Assembly: GCA_003223065.1 (NCBI GenBank)
Contig: QHXU01000156.1
Coordinates: 1 to 17,448 of the forward strand
DNA from: Acidobacteriota bacterium
Lineage (GTDB): Bacteria; Acidobacteriota; Terriglobia; Bryobacterales; Bryobacteraceae
DNA: 17,448 nt
Reading direction: 5' to 3'
Below, piece after piece: positions 6,387 to 14,630 of the stretch. Positions within the stretch are counted from its first letter, which is position 1. Every line of letters starts with the position of its first letter. The position numbers were made by a program, and so were the translations under genes. The notes under the pieces were generated by a model. That model was not told where the DNA came from. It worked only from the letters and a program-made list of their open reading frames with translations, and ran no database searches.

Positions 6387-7999
6387 CTTGTGTCTGCCCT
6401 TCGCTCCCATTCGCGATTTGCCATTTCGATTTCGCGAATACGGAACTTCTGAATTTTTCCGCTGATCGTGGCCGGAAACGACTCGACAAAGCGAATGTGC
6501 TGCGGAATCTTGAAATGCGCGATTCGCTCCGCGCAGAACCGGCGTATTTCTTCTTCGCTGGCCGACGCCCCGGCAGCCAGCCGGATCCACGCCAGAACCA
6601 CTTCGCCCAGCCGCTGGTCCGGCAAGCCAAGCACGGCCACTTCGGCGATCTTCGGATTCGTATACAGGAACTCTTCCACTTCGCGCGGGTAGATGTTCTC
6701 GCCGCCGCGGATGATCATCTCTTTAGTGCGACCGGTGATCTGGAAGTGCCCGTCGTCGTTGAGCATCGCAAGATCGCCGGTATGGAGCCAGCCGTCCTGG
6801 TCGATCACGCGCCTGGTGGCTTCGGGCTCGTCGTCGTAACCCGCCATGACGAGGTATCCGCGCGTGCACAACTCGCCCTCCACGCCCCGCGGAACCGTCT
6901 GATCGTCGACCGGCGATACGATTTTCACTTCTGTGTTCGGCGCTGCGCAACCGACATTGCCGGCGCACTGCTCGAAGCTGTCCTCGGGTGGGCTCATCGT
7001 GATCAGGGGGGACGATTCGGTCTGTCCGTAGAGCACCACGACCCGCTCGCAATGCATCTGGTCCTTGACGCGGCGGAGCAATTCGAGTGGGCAGGGAGCG
7101 CCGCCCATCCAGGCCAGGCGCAGCGAGCGCAGATCGAATCGCGAAAACTCGGGATTTTCGAGCTGCGCGATGTACATCGTGGGCACGCCCGCGAGAATGG
7201 TGGCCCGCTCCGCTTCTATAGCCTCGAGGACTGCGCGTGCATCAAACTGGGCTGACGGCAGGATCAGCGTCGCGCCGCGGACGAGCGCCGACAATCCGGC
7301 AACGACGCTGCCCGCGCAGTGGTACAAAGGACAAGGATTGCAGGTGCGGTCCTGCTCCGTTATGCCGAGCCAGTTGCCGGTCATCCACGCGTTGTTCAGA
7401 AGGTTGCGATGCGTGAGCAGTACTCCCTTGGGCGTTCCCGTCGTTCCCGACGTGTATTGAATGTTTACGGGATCATTGGGGGAGATCGGGTCATTCGAAA
7501 GTTCGCCTGGGTTTTCGAGCATCCGTGTCCATGAGTCAGTCCCCAGCCAGATGATGTGTTCAAGGGCAAGGTCCTGGCCGGTTCCGGCTTCTTCGAGGAT
7601 AGCCCGGTAATCGGCGCGCGCATCTTTTTCCCACAGCGCCAGCGCGCGCATCCGCGATTTTTTCAGCACGAAGCCCAGATCGTGCGACCGGCAGGCCGGA
7701 TTTACGTTGACAAGAACCAAGCCGGCCCGGGCGCAAGCGATCTGCAACACAACCCATTCCGCGCAGTTCGCAGACCAGATGCCCACTCGATCCTTGGGCC
7801 TCAATCCTAATCCCGCCAGGCCGCGTGCGGTCCGGTCGATGGCGTGGTCGAATGCGCGCCAGCAGAGGCGCACCTTCTGATGTCGCGAAATCAGCGCATC
7901 GCGGTCAGGGAAGCGACGGGCGGCGCCGGCGATCGCGTCTCCGATCGTGATCTCGAGAATCGGTGCGTCTGGGCCGCGAACGTAGCTGAGAGCAGCCAT
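6383..7999 (-). CDS. Acyl-CoA ligase (AMP-forming), 538 aa
   Basis: This is an ANL-superfamily enzyme that activates a carboxylic acid with ATP to an acyl-adenylate and then to the CoA thioester. Visible motifs are the P-loop YTSGTTGTPKG (182-192), LAWMGGAPCP (295-304), YGQTE (324-328), GWLHTGD (403-409), the hinge and A8 region TGRTKEMIIRGGENIYP (422-438), and the A10 motif SGKIQK with catalytic K515. Length fits fatty-acid or medium-chain acyl-CoA ligases, but the substrate cannot be set from the sequence. The start MAALSYVRG at 7999 has only a weak ribosome site. The gene overlaps the crotonase by four bases, so acid activation and crotonase chemistry are probably coupled steps of one degradation route. 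Confidence 0.92.
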   Translation of the reverse strand: MAALSYVRGPDAPILEITIGDAIAGAARRFPDRDALISRHQKVRLCWRAFDHAIDRTARGLAGLGLRPKDRVGIWSANCAEWVVLQIACARAGLVLVNVNPACRSHDLGFVLKKSRMRALALWEKDARADYRAILEEAGTGQDLALEHIIWLGTDSWTRMLENPGELSNDPISPNDPVNIQYTSGTTGTPKGVLLTHRNLLNNAWMTGNWLGITEQDRTCNPCPLYHCAGSVVAGLSALVRGATLILPSAQFDARAVLEAIEAERATILAGVPTMYIAQLENPEFSRFDLRSLRLAWMGGAPCPLELLRRVKDQMHCERVVVLYGQTESSPLITMSPPEDSFEQCAGNVGCAAPNTEVKIVSPVDDQTVPRGVEGELCTRGYLVMAGYDDEPEATRRVIDQDGWLHTGDLAMLNDDGHFQITGRTKEMIIRGGENIYPREVEEFLYTNPKIAEVAVLGLPDQRLGEVVLAWIRLAAGASASEEEIRRFCAERIAHFKIPQHIRFVESFPATISGKIQKFRIREIEMANREWERRADTR

Positions 8000-8119
8000 C
8001 GAAAAGCTGAGTCTATTCTGAAACGGCGCAGGATTGCAATCTCACGCGCGGAAGCAGCGCCGATACAGGCGGGGGGCCGTTGTGACGGGCCTCGAAAAAA
8101 AGCTTGGGGAAATGTAAAG

Positions 8120-8194
8120 CGTTGGTCCCAAAGGTACAACTGGGTGGTGAGGGCCTCAGCCTGGGATCGCGAGGTTGACGAGTTCGTCCGGAGA
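8120..8194 (+). pseudogene. Relic segment RWSQRYNWVVRASAWD..., copy 1
   Basis: Twenty-five codons read RWSQRYNWVVRASAWD then REVDEFVRR. From memory this matches the core of small phage- or plasmid-associated proteins with RWSxRYxWVERAxAWDxxVD, some of which resemble terminase small subunits. Flanking codons do not continue the match, so this looks like a fragment. A second, more damaged copy lies at 9949-10023 in the same orientation. The family assignment is tentative; the internal repeat is directly visible. Confidence 0.5.
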
Positions 8195-8398
8195 TCAGGC
8201 AGTGTATGGCACAGACTCCCTTTCCGCTGTTTGCGAATGCCGCATGACGTCGAGAAGAGCGAGTATCGCATGACGATGGACCCGTCGGAAAAAGTCGCGT
8301 TGCTCTACGTGCCCAACGCCGGCCCGTCGCTCCCCGAGCAGTTGGCCGGTGATGCGCGTGGTTTAGCACACCTGGAACGTAGAGATTTTTCAGCCGGA

Positions 8399-8419
8399 GA
8401 GACCGGCTTCGCCGGTCTC
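8399..8419. repeat. Perfect 9-bp inverted repeat (hairpin)
   Basis: GAGACCGGC-TTC-GCCGGTCTC forms a 9-bp GC-rich stem with a three-base loop, about 80 bases before the lactonase start. No T tract follows on the plus strand, so it is not a standard terminator in that direction. It could be an RNA structure in the lactonase leader or an operator. Confidence 0.6.
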
Positions 8420-8497
8420 CTCCGTTTCGATCACCGCAGTCCCGTTGCGATCGGTCATATCACCAGCGTGGTGGTAAAGTTGGGGAAGAATACGACG

Positions 8498-9727
8498 ATG
8501 CTCATGCGAGGGTCCCGCCGCGAGTTTCTTGCGAGCGCGGTTGCCGTAGCGGCCGGAAATGCCTTATCGGCGGAGCGCTGGCCGATTCTGGCGTATGCCG
8601 GCACATACAGCGCTCCGGTCGGCGCCGAGGGCGCGCCGGGCCGGGGCCAAGGTATTTACCTGCTCGAGATGAACCCGGATACCGGCGCACTCATCGAGCG
8701 CGCGGTGTTTAAAAACTCGACCAATCCGTCGTGCCTCGCGTTGAACATTTCCGGTACGCATCTCTATTCGGCAAACGAGACTTCGACGTATGAGGGCGCC
8801 GCCAGCGGCTCGGTCAGCGCATATGAGATCGAGCGCCCCAGCGGACGGCTGAAGCTGATGAACACGGTCGCTTCGGAAGGTGCGGGCCCGTGCCATCTGA
8901 GCCTTCACCAGTCCGGCAAATGGGCATTCGTGGCGAATTATCACGGCGGAACGTCAGCAGTCCTGCCGGTGGGCGCCAACGGCGAGCTGGGCAGAGCGAC
9001 CGACGTGAAGCGCCACGAGGGCGTTCTCGGGCCCCGCCGCGCTGCCAGCGCGCCGCCGGGCAGCTTCGCCTGGAGCGGCCACGACCGCACGCACTCGCAC
9101 ATGATCCAGCCGGATCCGTCGGGCCGCTTCGTGCTGGCAGCGGATCTTGGGCTCGACCGGATCCTGGTCTGGAAGTTTGACGCCGTGGCGGGCACACTGA
9201 TGCCCAATGATCCGCCCTCAATCGCTTTCGCGCCGGGCGATGGCCCACGGCATTTCGTATTTCACCCGAACGGACGGCTGCTCTATTCTCTCCAGGAGGA
9301 AGGCTCTACACTGGTGACCTGCGATTACGACGGGGCTACCGGACGCCTGACGGCGAAGCAAACGATCTCCTCTCTGCCGCCCGGCTTTGCCGGCACCAAC
9401 TTCACGTCCGAGGTCGCAGTTTCTCCCGATGCGCGTTTTGTTTATGCCGCCAACCGACTGCACGACACCATTGCCTGGTTTGCGATCGCAGCCGACGGCA
9501 CACTTCGCTTCATCGGGGAGGAGCCCACGCGGGGCGACTATCCGCGCTTCTTCACCTTCGATCCTTCTGGCGGCTTCGTATACTCGTGCAACCAGCGCGG
9601 TGACGCGATCGCGTGCTTCCGCGTGAACCGGAAAAGCGGCGCACTCACCCACACAGGCCAATACACCCCTATTGGCACGCCATCTTTCCTGGTCTTTCTA
9701 ATACTCCGGAGCGATCGAGGAGCGTGA
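8498..9727 (+). CDS. Tat-exported lactonase-family (6-phosphogluconolactonase-like) beta-propeller, 409 aa
   Basis: The N terminus SRREFLASAVAVAAGNALSA is a twin-arginine signal (Arg7-Arg8 from ATG 8498), so the folded protein is probably exported. The mature part has the seven-bladed propeller pattern of the lactonase family (Pgl-like, COG2706): AYAGTYSAP, GQGIYLLEMNPDTGAL, NPSCLALNISGTHLYSANE, GPCHLSLHQSGKWAFVANY, HSHMIQPDPSGRFVLAADLG, GPRHFVFHPNGRLLYSLQE, SEVAVSPDARFVYAANR and GQYTPIGTPSFLVF. Cytosolic members hydrolyse 6-phosphogluconolactone; the role of exported acidobacterial members is unsettled. ATG 8498 and ATG 8504 are both possible, with GGGGAAGA 12 bases before the first. The C-terminal RSDRGA extends a little past the usual family end. 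Decayed repeats flank the gene on both sides. Confidence 0.88.
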   Translation: MLMRGSRREFLASAVAVAAGNALSAERWPILAYAGTYSAPVGAEGAPGRGQGIYLLEMNPDTGALIERAVFKNSTNPSCLALNISGTHLYSANETSTYEGAASGSVSAYEIERPSGRLKLMNTVASEGAGPCHLSLHQSGKWAFVANYHGGTSAVLPVGANGELGRATDVKRHEGVLGPRRAASAPPGSFAWSGHDRTHSHMIQPDPSGRFVLAADLGLDRILVWKFDAVAGTLMPNDPPSIAFAPGDGPRHFVFHPNGRLLYSLQEEGSTLVTCDYDGATGRLTAKQTISSLPPGFAGTNFTSEVAVSPDARFVYAANRLHDTIAWFAIAADGTLRFIGEEPTRGDYPRFFTFDPSGGFVYSCNQRGDAIACFRVNRKSGALTHTGQYTPIGTPSFLVFLILRSDRGA

Positions 9728-9836
9728 TGATCACCGTGCGTCCGGAATAAATCGGCAAGGGTGCCGTACGGTCACTACTACCCGCCGAATGCGGCTGGGA
9801 TCAGCTGAACGGCCCGTGCAAACCAGCCCGTGTGAC

Positions 9837-9856
9837 TGGCGGTGTGGACACCGCCA
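9837..9856. repeat. 9-bp inverted repeat TGGCGGTGT-GG-ACACCGCCA
   Basis: A perfect palindromic arm pair with a two-base spacer sits at the 5' boundary of the recombinase fragment. It may mark a recombination junction or be chance; no gene uses it obviously as a terminator because no T tract follows. Confidence 0.6.
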
Positions 9857-9932
9857 CGGACAGCGAATTCGGAGCTTTCGCAAGGCATGGATGGATGCCT
9901 GTGTCCGCGCGGGCGTGGCCGGCCTCCTGTTT
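9849..9932 (+). pseudogene. Fragment of a tyrosine recombinase (phage-type integrase)
   Basis: Twenty-eight codons read HRHGQRIRSFRKAWMDAC then VRAGVAGLLF. This is the segment that, in phage-type integrases, lies immediately before the catalytic HDLRRTA box (pattern F-x-R-x-G-x-x-I-x-x-FRKAW-x-x-AC-x-x-AGV-x-G-x-x-FHDLRR). Here the match stops exactly at LLF; the HDLRR box, the HxxR partner and the tyrosine are gone, and no N-terminal domain is present. It is therefore a truncated relic, not a working recombinase. It abuts the second copy of the WVxRAxAWD relic, consistent with remains of an integrated element. Confidence 0.7.
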
Positions 9933-9948
9933 ACCCCAAGCTTTTTTG

Positions 9949-10023
9949 CGCTGCCCTATAAAGCACAAATGAGTGGCCAGGGCGTGAGCCTGGGATGCGA
10001 ACGTTGACGAGTTTGTCAGGAAG
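9949..10023 (+). pseudogene. Relic segment, copy 2 of the WVxRAxAWD repeat, with two stops
   Basis: This aligns without gaps, codon for codon, to 8120-8194: about 52 of 75 bases are identical. It retains VARA, AWD and VDEFVRK. The tryptophan codon TGG is TGA (9970-9972) and the serine codon TCA is TGA (9985-9987), so it cannot be translated through. It follows 16 bases after the recombinase fragment. Confidence 0.6.
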
Positions 10024-10094
10024 CGCCATCCTACGAATCGCCCATTGCCTGTCGAGTGGCCGCCTCAGCGCGCGGATCACTTCCTGAGGGCCGA

Positions 10095-11384
10095 TCACTG
10101 CTTCTTCCGCCGCTGCCACTCCACGTTCGCTTCGCCCGGGAAAGGCCAACTCTGGTTGTCCAGCAATAATTCCTTCTCGCGTTGTCCGGGCGGCACATTG
10201 TTGATTTTGAGGTTCTCGAAGAAATGCACGCCGGTCTTCCCTGCCGTCGCAATGTCGATATCCCCATCGCCGTCTAAATCCGTAACCAGGAACTGGGTAC
10301 CTGCGCCTGCGGTGCCATTCAGCGAAATAGGATAACGCGTAAACTGACCTTTTCTCCGATCGATCTTGTAGTAATAGACCACCAGCGGGTCGTAGGAGCC
10401 CGGATCACCGCCGTCGTGCCCGCGGTATCTTTTCCCGGCCAACAGCTCCATCTCTCCATCGCCGTCCACATCTGCTAAAGCCAAGGTGTGAACCTGCGAA
10501 AACGATTCGTCGATGGAGTGCTTTACCCAGCGCCGATTATTCGAGTCACTCTGCTGTTCCAGCCAATACAGCCCATAGCTGTGTCCTCGCCCGTAAATAA
10601 TATCGGTCGTGCCATCCTGATTCACGTCGTAACCGATAATCGGAAATCCGGCCTCGCCGAGGTCCCATTCACCGTGCCACGCCCACTTGTCTCGAGCCGC
10701 ATCGATATTCTGAAACCAGCCATGCGTGGTAAGGATGTCGAGCTTGCCGTCCCCATCGATGTCCGCCATGCCGATCCCGTGGCCATCCTGGTCATGGCCT
10801 CCAACGTAATGAACAGCCGGTTCCGGTCCTGCAAAGTCGACCCACAGGATGCCGGAACGGCCATAATGAGCCAGTGCCAGATCCGGTTTACCATCCCCGT
10901 TGATATCGGCCATCCAGCCGCCCTCGGTTTGGATAGTGCGAGTTATCAGATGCCGCTGCCACAACACCCCCGGCTTCTTGGGGTTCTCGAACCACCACAG
11001 TCCGTCGGTCATCCAACCGGTTGTGACCACGTCGGGTGCTCCATCGTGATTGACGTCGACCGCCCACTCCCCGCAATCAGAGACGAATTCGCCAGCGATT
11101 TCCACAGTGCGGTATTGATGCCGCTTCCATTCACCGCCCTGCGGGCCGGGATTCTCATACCAGTACGCTCCGCTCAGGAGGTCTGGCCGGCCGTCTCCGT
11201 TCATGTCGATGGCGGTGATTCCTTCGGCGTGATCCGTTCCCAATCGATGCACGAAAAAAGTCACCTGCGGCACATTTCCCGGAGCGTTGCCGCGAACTTC
11301 ATTGAGTTGTGCGTGGGCGAGGGCGGAGAAAATGGCCAACAAAGGCCAAGCTGACAAAGTAAGGGATGCTCTCTTCATCTTCAT
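10095..11384 (-). CDS. Exported FG-GAP/VCBS-repeat beta-propeller protein, 429 aa
   Basis: A signal peptide (residues 1-25, ending SALAHA) precedes seven repeats spaced mostly about 50 residues apart. Each carries a calcium-binding DxNxDG-type loop: DMNGDGRPD, DVNHDGAPD, DINGDGKPD, DIDGDGKLD, DVNQDGTTD, DVDGDGEME and DLDGDGDID. Several repeats have a GWMTDGLWWFENP-like strand. Seven repeats suggest a closed seven-bladed propeller. Such proteins are exported and often bind carbohydrate or protein partners; no catalytic domain is attached and the function is unknown. The ATG at 11384 begins MKMKRAS, with ATG 11378 as an alternative; the ribosome site is weak. The stop codon lies beyond 10094 and the C-terminal tail ends in basic RRKKQ. 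Confidence 0.88.
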   Translation of the reverse strand: MKMKRASLTLSAWPLLAIFSALAHAQLNEVRGNAPGNVPQVTFFVHRLGTDHAEGITAIDMNGDGRPDLLSGAYWYENPGPQGGEWKRHQYRTVEIAGEFVSDCGEWAVDVNHDGAPDVVTTGWMTDGLWWFENPKKPGVLWQRHLITRTIQTEGGWMADINGDGKPDLALAHYGRSGILWVDFAGPEPAVHYVGGHDQDGHGIGMADIDGDGKLDILTTHGWFQNIDAARDKWAWHGEWDLGEAGFPIIGYDVNQDGTTDIIYGRGHSYGLYWLEQQSDSNNRRWVKHSIDESFSQVHTLALADVDGDGEMELLAGKRYRGHDGGDPGSYDPLVVYYYKIDRRKGQFTRYPISLNGTAGAGTQFLVTDLDGDGDIDIATAGKTGVHFFENLKINNVPPGQREKELLLDNQSWPFPGEANVEWQRRKKQ

Positions 11385-11796
11385 GGCTCTAGGGCGCGAT
11401 TGTAGTCAGCCTTCGCCCCCTCGACCGCCAACACATCGGTCGGGCCAGACATGTTTGATCGGAACAAACCCATTTCTGATCGGACGTAAAGCCTCTTTTG
11501 GCTTTAGCCTGTACTGATTATATTCCTGGACCCAGCGGCCAGCTATCACATGGCTCCAGGATTTGGCTGGCGTCCAGCGCGTCCGGTGGGCGGGCAAACT
11601 CTACACCACAGGCAACGATCCCAAGGGTTATCGAAGTGAAGGCCACCCCTGTTGCTCAGGCGCTGGCCCGAGCCATTGCCAGTATTCGTGCCGGGGTTGA
11701 GGAAAGCGGTCGACGATCACCTGGGACATGGACTCATTGAAGCCCCGAACCCGCGCCAAGTGCAGTTGATGGCGCAGTTCGAATACTAGCCCGCTC
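11385..11796. other. Intergenic stretch, 412 bases, with one small hairpin
   Basis: Nothing recognisable is encoded. A plus-strand frame ending GHGLIEAPNPRQVQLMAQFEY at about 11785 reads a little like protein, but it has no start and no family match known to me. A 7-bp hairpin lies at 11487-11506. The promoter of the FG-GAP gene should be here. Confidence 0.45.
11487..11506. repeat. 7-bp inverted repeat TAAAGCC-TCTTTT-GGCTTTA
   Basis: A perfect stem with a six-base loop, between the permease and the FG-GAP gene. There is no T tract on either side, so terminator function is doubtful. It may be a dispersed small genomic repeat. Confidence 0.45.
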
Positions 11797-14229
11797 CTAC
11801 TCCAACCGCAGAGCGTCTGTTGGATTGACCGCCGCGGCGCGCCGGGCCGGCAGAAAACTGGCCAGAAGCGCTGAAATCGCGAGAATGGCAGCGACGGCGG
11901 CCATCGTCGGAACGTCCCAGGAGCGGACTTCAAACAGCAATGTACGCATCAGCGTTGTTGCCGCTAAAGACGAGGCCAATCCCGCGATGATTCCGATCGC
12001 CGTCAATCGCCCTGCTTCTTTGAGAATGAGGCGGTAGACCGAGCTGCGACGTGCGCCCAGGGCCATGCGAATTCCGATCTCGCGAGTCCGCCGGCTTACC
12101 GAGTACGCGATCACGCCGTACAATCCGACCCCACTGAGCAGTAATGCCAGCGCCGCGAAGCCTCCCACCAGCCAGGCGGATGACCGGTGCAGATAGGCCG
12201 ATTGAGAATCGTGTATTTTGTCAATCATCGTGACTCCGCGATAGGTGACAATGGCCGGATCAATCTGGCGAATGATGGCGGCCAGCGCGGGCAAAAGGGA
12301 CTGCTCGGCTTGCGCAGTTCGAACCACGAGCGTGAAATTGTTTTGGAGCTCCTGGAGGAACGGGATATACAGGACCGGTGGGATGGTCTCATCCAGCGGA
12401 CCCTCCTTGATATCCTCGATAATCCCGACGATTTCCAGGGGCGGGCGCGGAATCGATACGTACGCGAGTTGCTTGCCGACCGGATCTTCGCCCGGGAAGT
12501 ATTTCCGTGCCATCGCCTGATTGATGATCGCAACCCTGGGCTTCGAGGTGTCCTCGTCTTCTCTGAAGTAGCGCCCGCGCGATAGCTTCGCTCCCAAGGC
12601 TGTGAAGTACCGCGGACTCACACTCCGGCTGGGCGCCTCATAGTGCTCGCCGTGCCAGGGACGGCCCACTACTCGAAACCAGATCGTGTTTCCGTTCCCA
12701 TCCAAGGGCACGCCCCTGCGGGCAAGTCCGGCGGAGCGGACGCCGGGCACGCTTCCGACGCGATCCAGGACTGTCTTGGCGAACGCGAGGATCTGCTGAT
12801 CCGTCCCATAGCTCGTGCCCGATGCGGCGATATCCAGTGTCACCAGATGATCAGGCTGGAAGCCGAGCTCGACTTTGAGCAGGCGGTAAAGGCTCTTTCC
12901 CAGCAGCCCGGCGCCCGCCAGCAACACAGTCGCAGTCGCCAGTTCCACCATGACAAGTTTGGAACCAAGCCGGCGCCACGTATTTCCCGCTGAGCCGCGA
13001 CCTGCTTCGGCCAAGCCCGATCGCATATCTGATAACGACAGATTCAACGTGGGAGTGAGGGAGAAAAGCACAGCGGTGAGCAGAGCGATCGCACCTGCGA
13101 ACGCCAATACGTGAGAATTCAATCCGAGGTCCTGCCAAAAAGGCATGCGGTTGATGATGTTCGCCGGAATGAGCTTTGTCAACACGTGCATCGTCCAAGA
13201 GATCAAGGCCAGGCCGGAAACGCTGCCGCCGGCCACCAGCACCAAACCTTCCGTGATAAATTGCTGGAGGATTCGACCAGGGGATGCGCCGAGCGAACTG
13301 CGGACCGCGATCTCCTTTTTGCGGCTCTCGGAACGAACCAGCAATAGGCTCGCGACATTCACGCTCGCGATCAACAGCAGCAATCCGGCTCCAGTCAGCA
13401 GCACCAGCAGGATCGGACGGACATCGCCCACGATTACGCTGCTGAGAGAAGCAATTGTTCCGCCCTGATCGCGATTAGTATCGGGAAATTGGATTTCAAG
13501 CTGCTTCGCGATCGACTTCACGTTCGCAAGCGCGGTCTCGATCGATACGTCATCTTTGAGCCGCGCCAAACCGAAGAGACCATGGCAGCTTCGCCTTAGA
13601 TCGCAATTTCCTGCGGCGTGAAGGGCCGTCCAGAACTCAGCGCGTCCGGCGGGCGGGAAGTAGAAGTCCGGCGGCAGCACGCCGATAATGATGTTCGGAG
13701 CATTATCCAGAGTAACGGACTGCCCCAGCACACCCCGTCTTCCTCCGTAGCGCGTCTGCCAGGCGGAGTAGCTTAGCAGGACGGTCCGTTGCACTCCCGG
13801 CAGGTCCTCGCCTGGATAAAAGTCTCTTCCCAGTACCGGAGCAACTCCCAGCGTGCGAAAGAACCCGTCGCTCACGCGGGCGCCCCGCGCGAGCTGCGCG
13901 CCGTTCGGATCAGTGAGCAGGTTTCCACTACTCTGATACGCTTCGAGCGAACTGAAGACGGTATTGAGTTTTTTCAAATCGATGTAGTCGGGATAGGAAA
14001 GATTGGATTGCGGAAACAGCGGTATGCTCCCGAATACGCCCACCAGCCGCGATGGATTCTGGTAAGGCAGCGGTTTGATCAGGGCTGCATCGACAAACGC
14101 AAAGATTGCGACGCTCGCGGCCATACCGAGAGTCAGTACAACGACGGCTGTCGAGGTGAACACCCAACTGTTTCGTAACTGTCGCGCCGCAAAACGCGCA
14201 TCCTGTAATAGGTTGTCGAAGAAATTCAT
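11797..14229 (-). CDS. ADOP-type ABC transporter permease (MacB/FtsX family), 810 aa
   Basis: The protein has two consecutive MacB-like units, each with a periplasmic core domain and an FtsX membrane domain. TM1 is at about 23-50 (VVVLTLGMAASVAIFAFVDA), followed by the first periplasmic domain. FtsX helices run from about 275 (LVLLTGAGLLLLIASVNVASLLLV) to 420. A second TM (VMVELATATVLLAGAGLLGKSL), a second periplasmic domain and a last FtsX set (GFAALALLLSGVGLYGVIAY, SRRTREIGIRMALGARR) follow, ending in LPARRAAAVNPTDALRLE. This is the acidobacterial duplicated orphan permease architecture. No ATPase gene is next to it, as usual for the group; the transported substrate is unknown. The start ATG 14229 has AAGGA six bases upstream. 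The common N-terminal PadR-like extension is absent. Confidence 0.93.
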   Translation of the reverse strand: MNFFDNLLQDARFAARQLRNSWVFTSTAVVVLTLGMAASVAIFAFVDAALIKPLPYQNPSRLVGVFGSIPLFPQSNLSYPDYIDLKKLNTVFSSLEAYQSSGNLLTDPNGAQLARGARVSDGFFRTLGVAPVLGRDFYPGEDLPGVQRTVLLSYSAWQTRYGGRRGVLGQSVTLDNAPNIIIGVLPPDFYFPPAGRAEFWTALHAAGNCDLRRSCHGLFGLARLKDDVSIETALANVKSIAKQLEIQFPDTNRDQGGTIASLSSVIVGDVRPILLVLLTGAGLLLLIASVNVASLLLVRSESRKKEIAVRSSLGASPGRILQQFITEGLVLVAGGSVSGLALISWTMHVLTKLIPANIINRMPFWQDLGLNSHVLAFAGAIALLTAVLFSLTPTLNLSLSDMRSGLAEAGRGSAGNTWRRLGSKLVMVELATATVLLAGAGLLGKSLYRLLKVELGFQPDHLVTLDIAASGTSYGTDQQILAFAKTVLDRVGSVPGVRSAGLARRGVPLDGNGNTIWFRVVGRPWHGEHYEAPSRSVSPRYFTALGAKLSRGRYFREDEDTSKPRVAIINQAMARKYFPGEDPVGKQLAYVSIPRPPLEIVGIIEDIKEGPLDETIPPVLYIPFLQELQNNFTLVVRTAQAEQSLLPALAAIIRQIDPAIVTYRGVTMIDKIHDSQSAYLHRSSAWLVGGFAALALLLSGVGLYGVIAYSVSRRTREIGIRMALGARRSSVYRLILKEAGRLTAIGIIAGLASSLAATTLMRTLLFEVRSWDVPTMAAVAAILAISALLASFLPARRAAAVNPTDALRLE

Positions 14230-14370
14230 AGGCCGTCCTTAGGGACGATACCGAGTTCGACCGGTTTGGTTTCACAACCGGGACATTTGGAAGAAATCGT
14301 GCAGCAGGGAGGATTTGAAGATCTGACGTCTTGCTGAAGTGCTCTCTATCAGTTCTTCAGACGGCGCAAG

Positions 14371-14610
14371 CTAAGCACAATCCCGTTTGACCGCAGACGG
14401 TCTCTGCCGGTCATTGTGGAATGCCGACACCTTCGCCTGATCTGCGTCCGGTGTGAGGGCCAGCCGAGCTCCGTCGCCATTTGCGCCGGTGAAGGTCCCG
14501 CCCGAACACGGATCGAGCACCTGTTGTGGGACATTATCGTCGCTGTGCGGCCGCCTCAAGCTCCGGATTGGCAACGAGGCCGATCCAACTTCGGCTCCTC
14601 CCGGAAGCAT
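14371..14610 (-). CDS. Possible small protein downstream of the YceI gene, 79 aa
   Basis: The ATG at 14610 has a good Shine-Dalgarno (AGGGAGGA, about five bases upstream) and lies 20 bases after the YceI stop on the same strand, the spacing of an operon partner. The product (MLPGGAEVGSASLPIRSLRR..., with FTGANGDGARLALTPDADQAKV) has no signal, no domain I recognise and an uneven composition. It may be a real small protein, the remnant of a longer gene, or chance. The 14230-14370 interval between it and the permease start holds nothing else visible. Confidence 0.3.
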   Translation of the reverse strand: MLPGGAEVGSASLPIRSLRRPHSDDNVPQQVLDPCSGGTFTGANGDGARLALTPDADQAKVSAFHNDRQRPSAVKRDCA

Positions 14611-14630
14611 CGCGTTCCTCCCTAATGCGG

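Larger units (their letters stand above)
8000..8497. other. Divergent intergenic region with a decayed coding fragment and a hairpin
   Basis: The region separates the ligase (minus) from the lactonase (plus) and must hold both promoters; no clear boxes are visible. A plus-strand frame stays open from 7844 through the lactonase, but its upstream part overlaps the ligase antisense and has no plausible start. It contains a relic segment at 8120-8194 and a perfect hairpin at 8399-8419. Confidence 0.5.
9728..10094. other. Gene-poor stretch with mobile-element relics
   Basis: No intact gene is present. The stretch holds a palindrome (9837-9856), a tyrosine recombinase fragment (9849-9932) and a decayed repeat (9949-10023). 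The rest shows nothing recognisable. Confidence 0.6.

Noticed and set aside
6497..7255. Plus-strand open frame of 252 codons
   Set aside because: Antisense shadow of the acyl-CoA ligase; all ANL motifs are on the minus strand.
10488..11354. Plus-strand open frame of 288 codons
   Set aside because: It is the antisense shadow of the FG-GAP protein, whose seven calcium-loop motifs are on the minus strand.
11640..11790. Plus-strand tail GHGLIEAPNPRQVQLMAQFEY as a gene remnant
   Set aside because: It reads like protein, but no start, homologue or supporting context could be identified.
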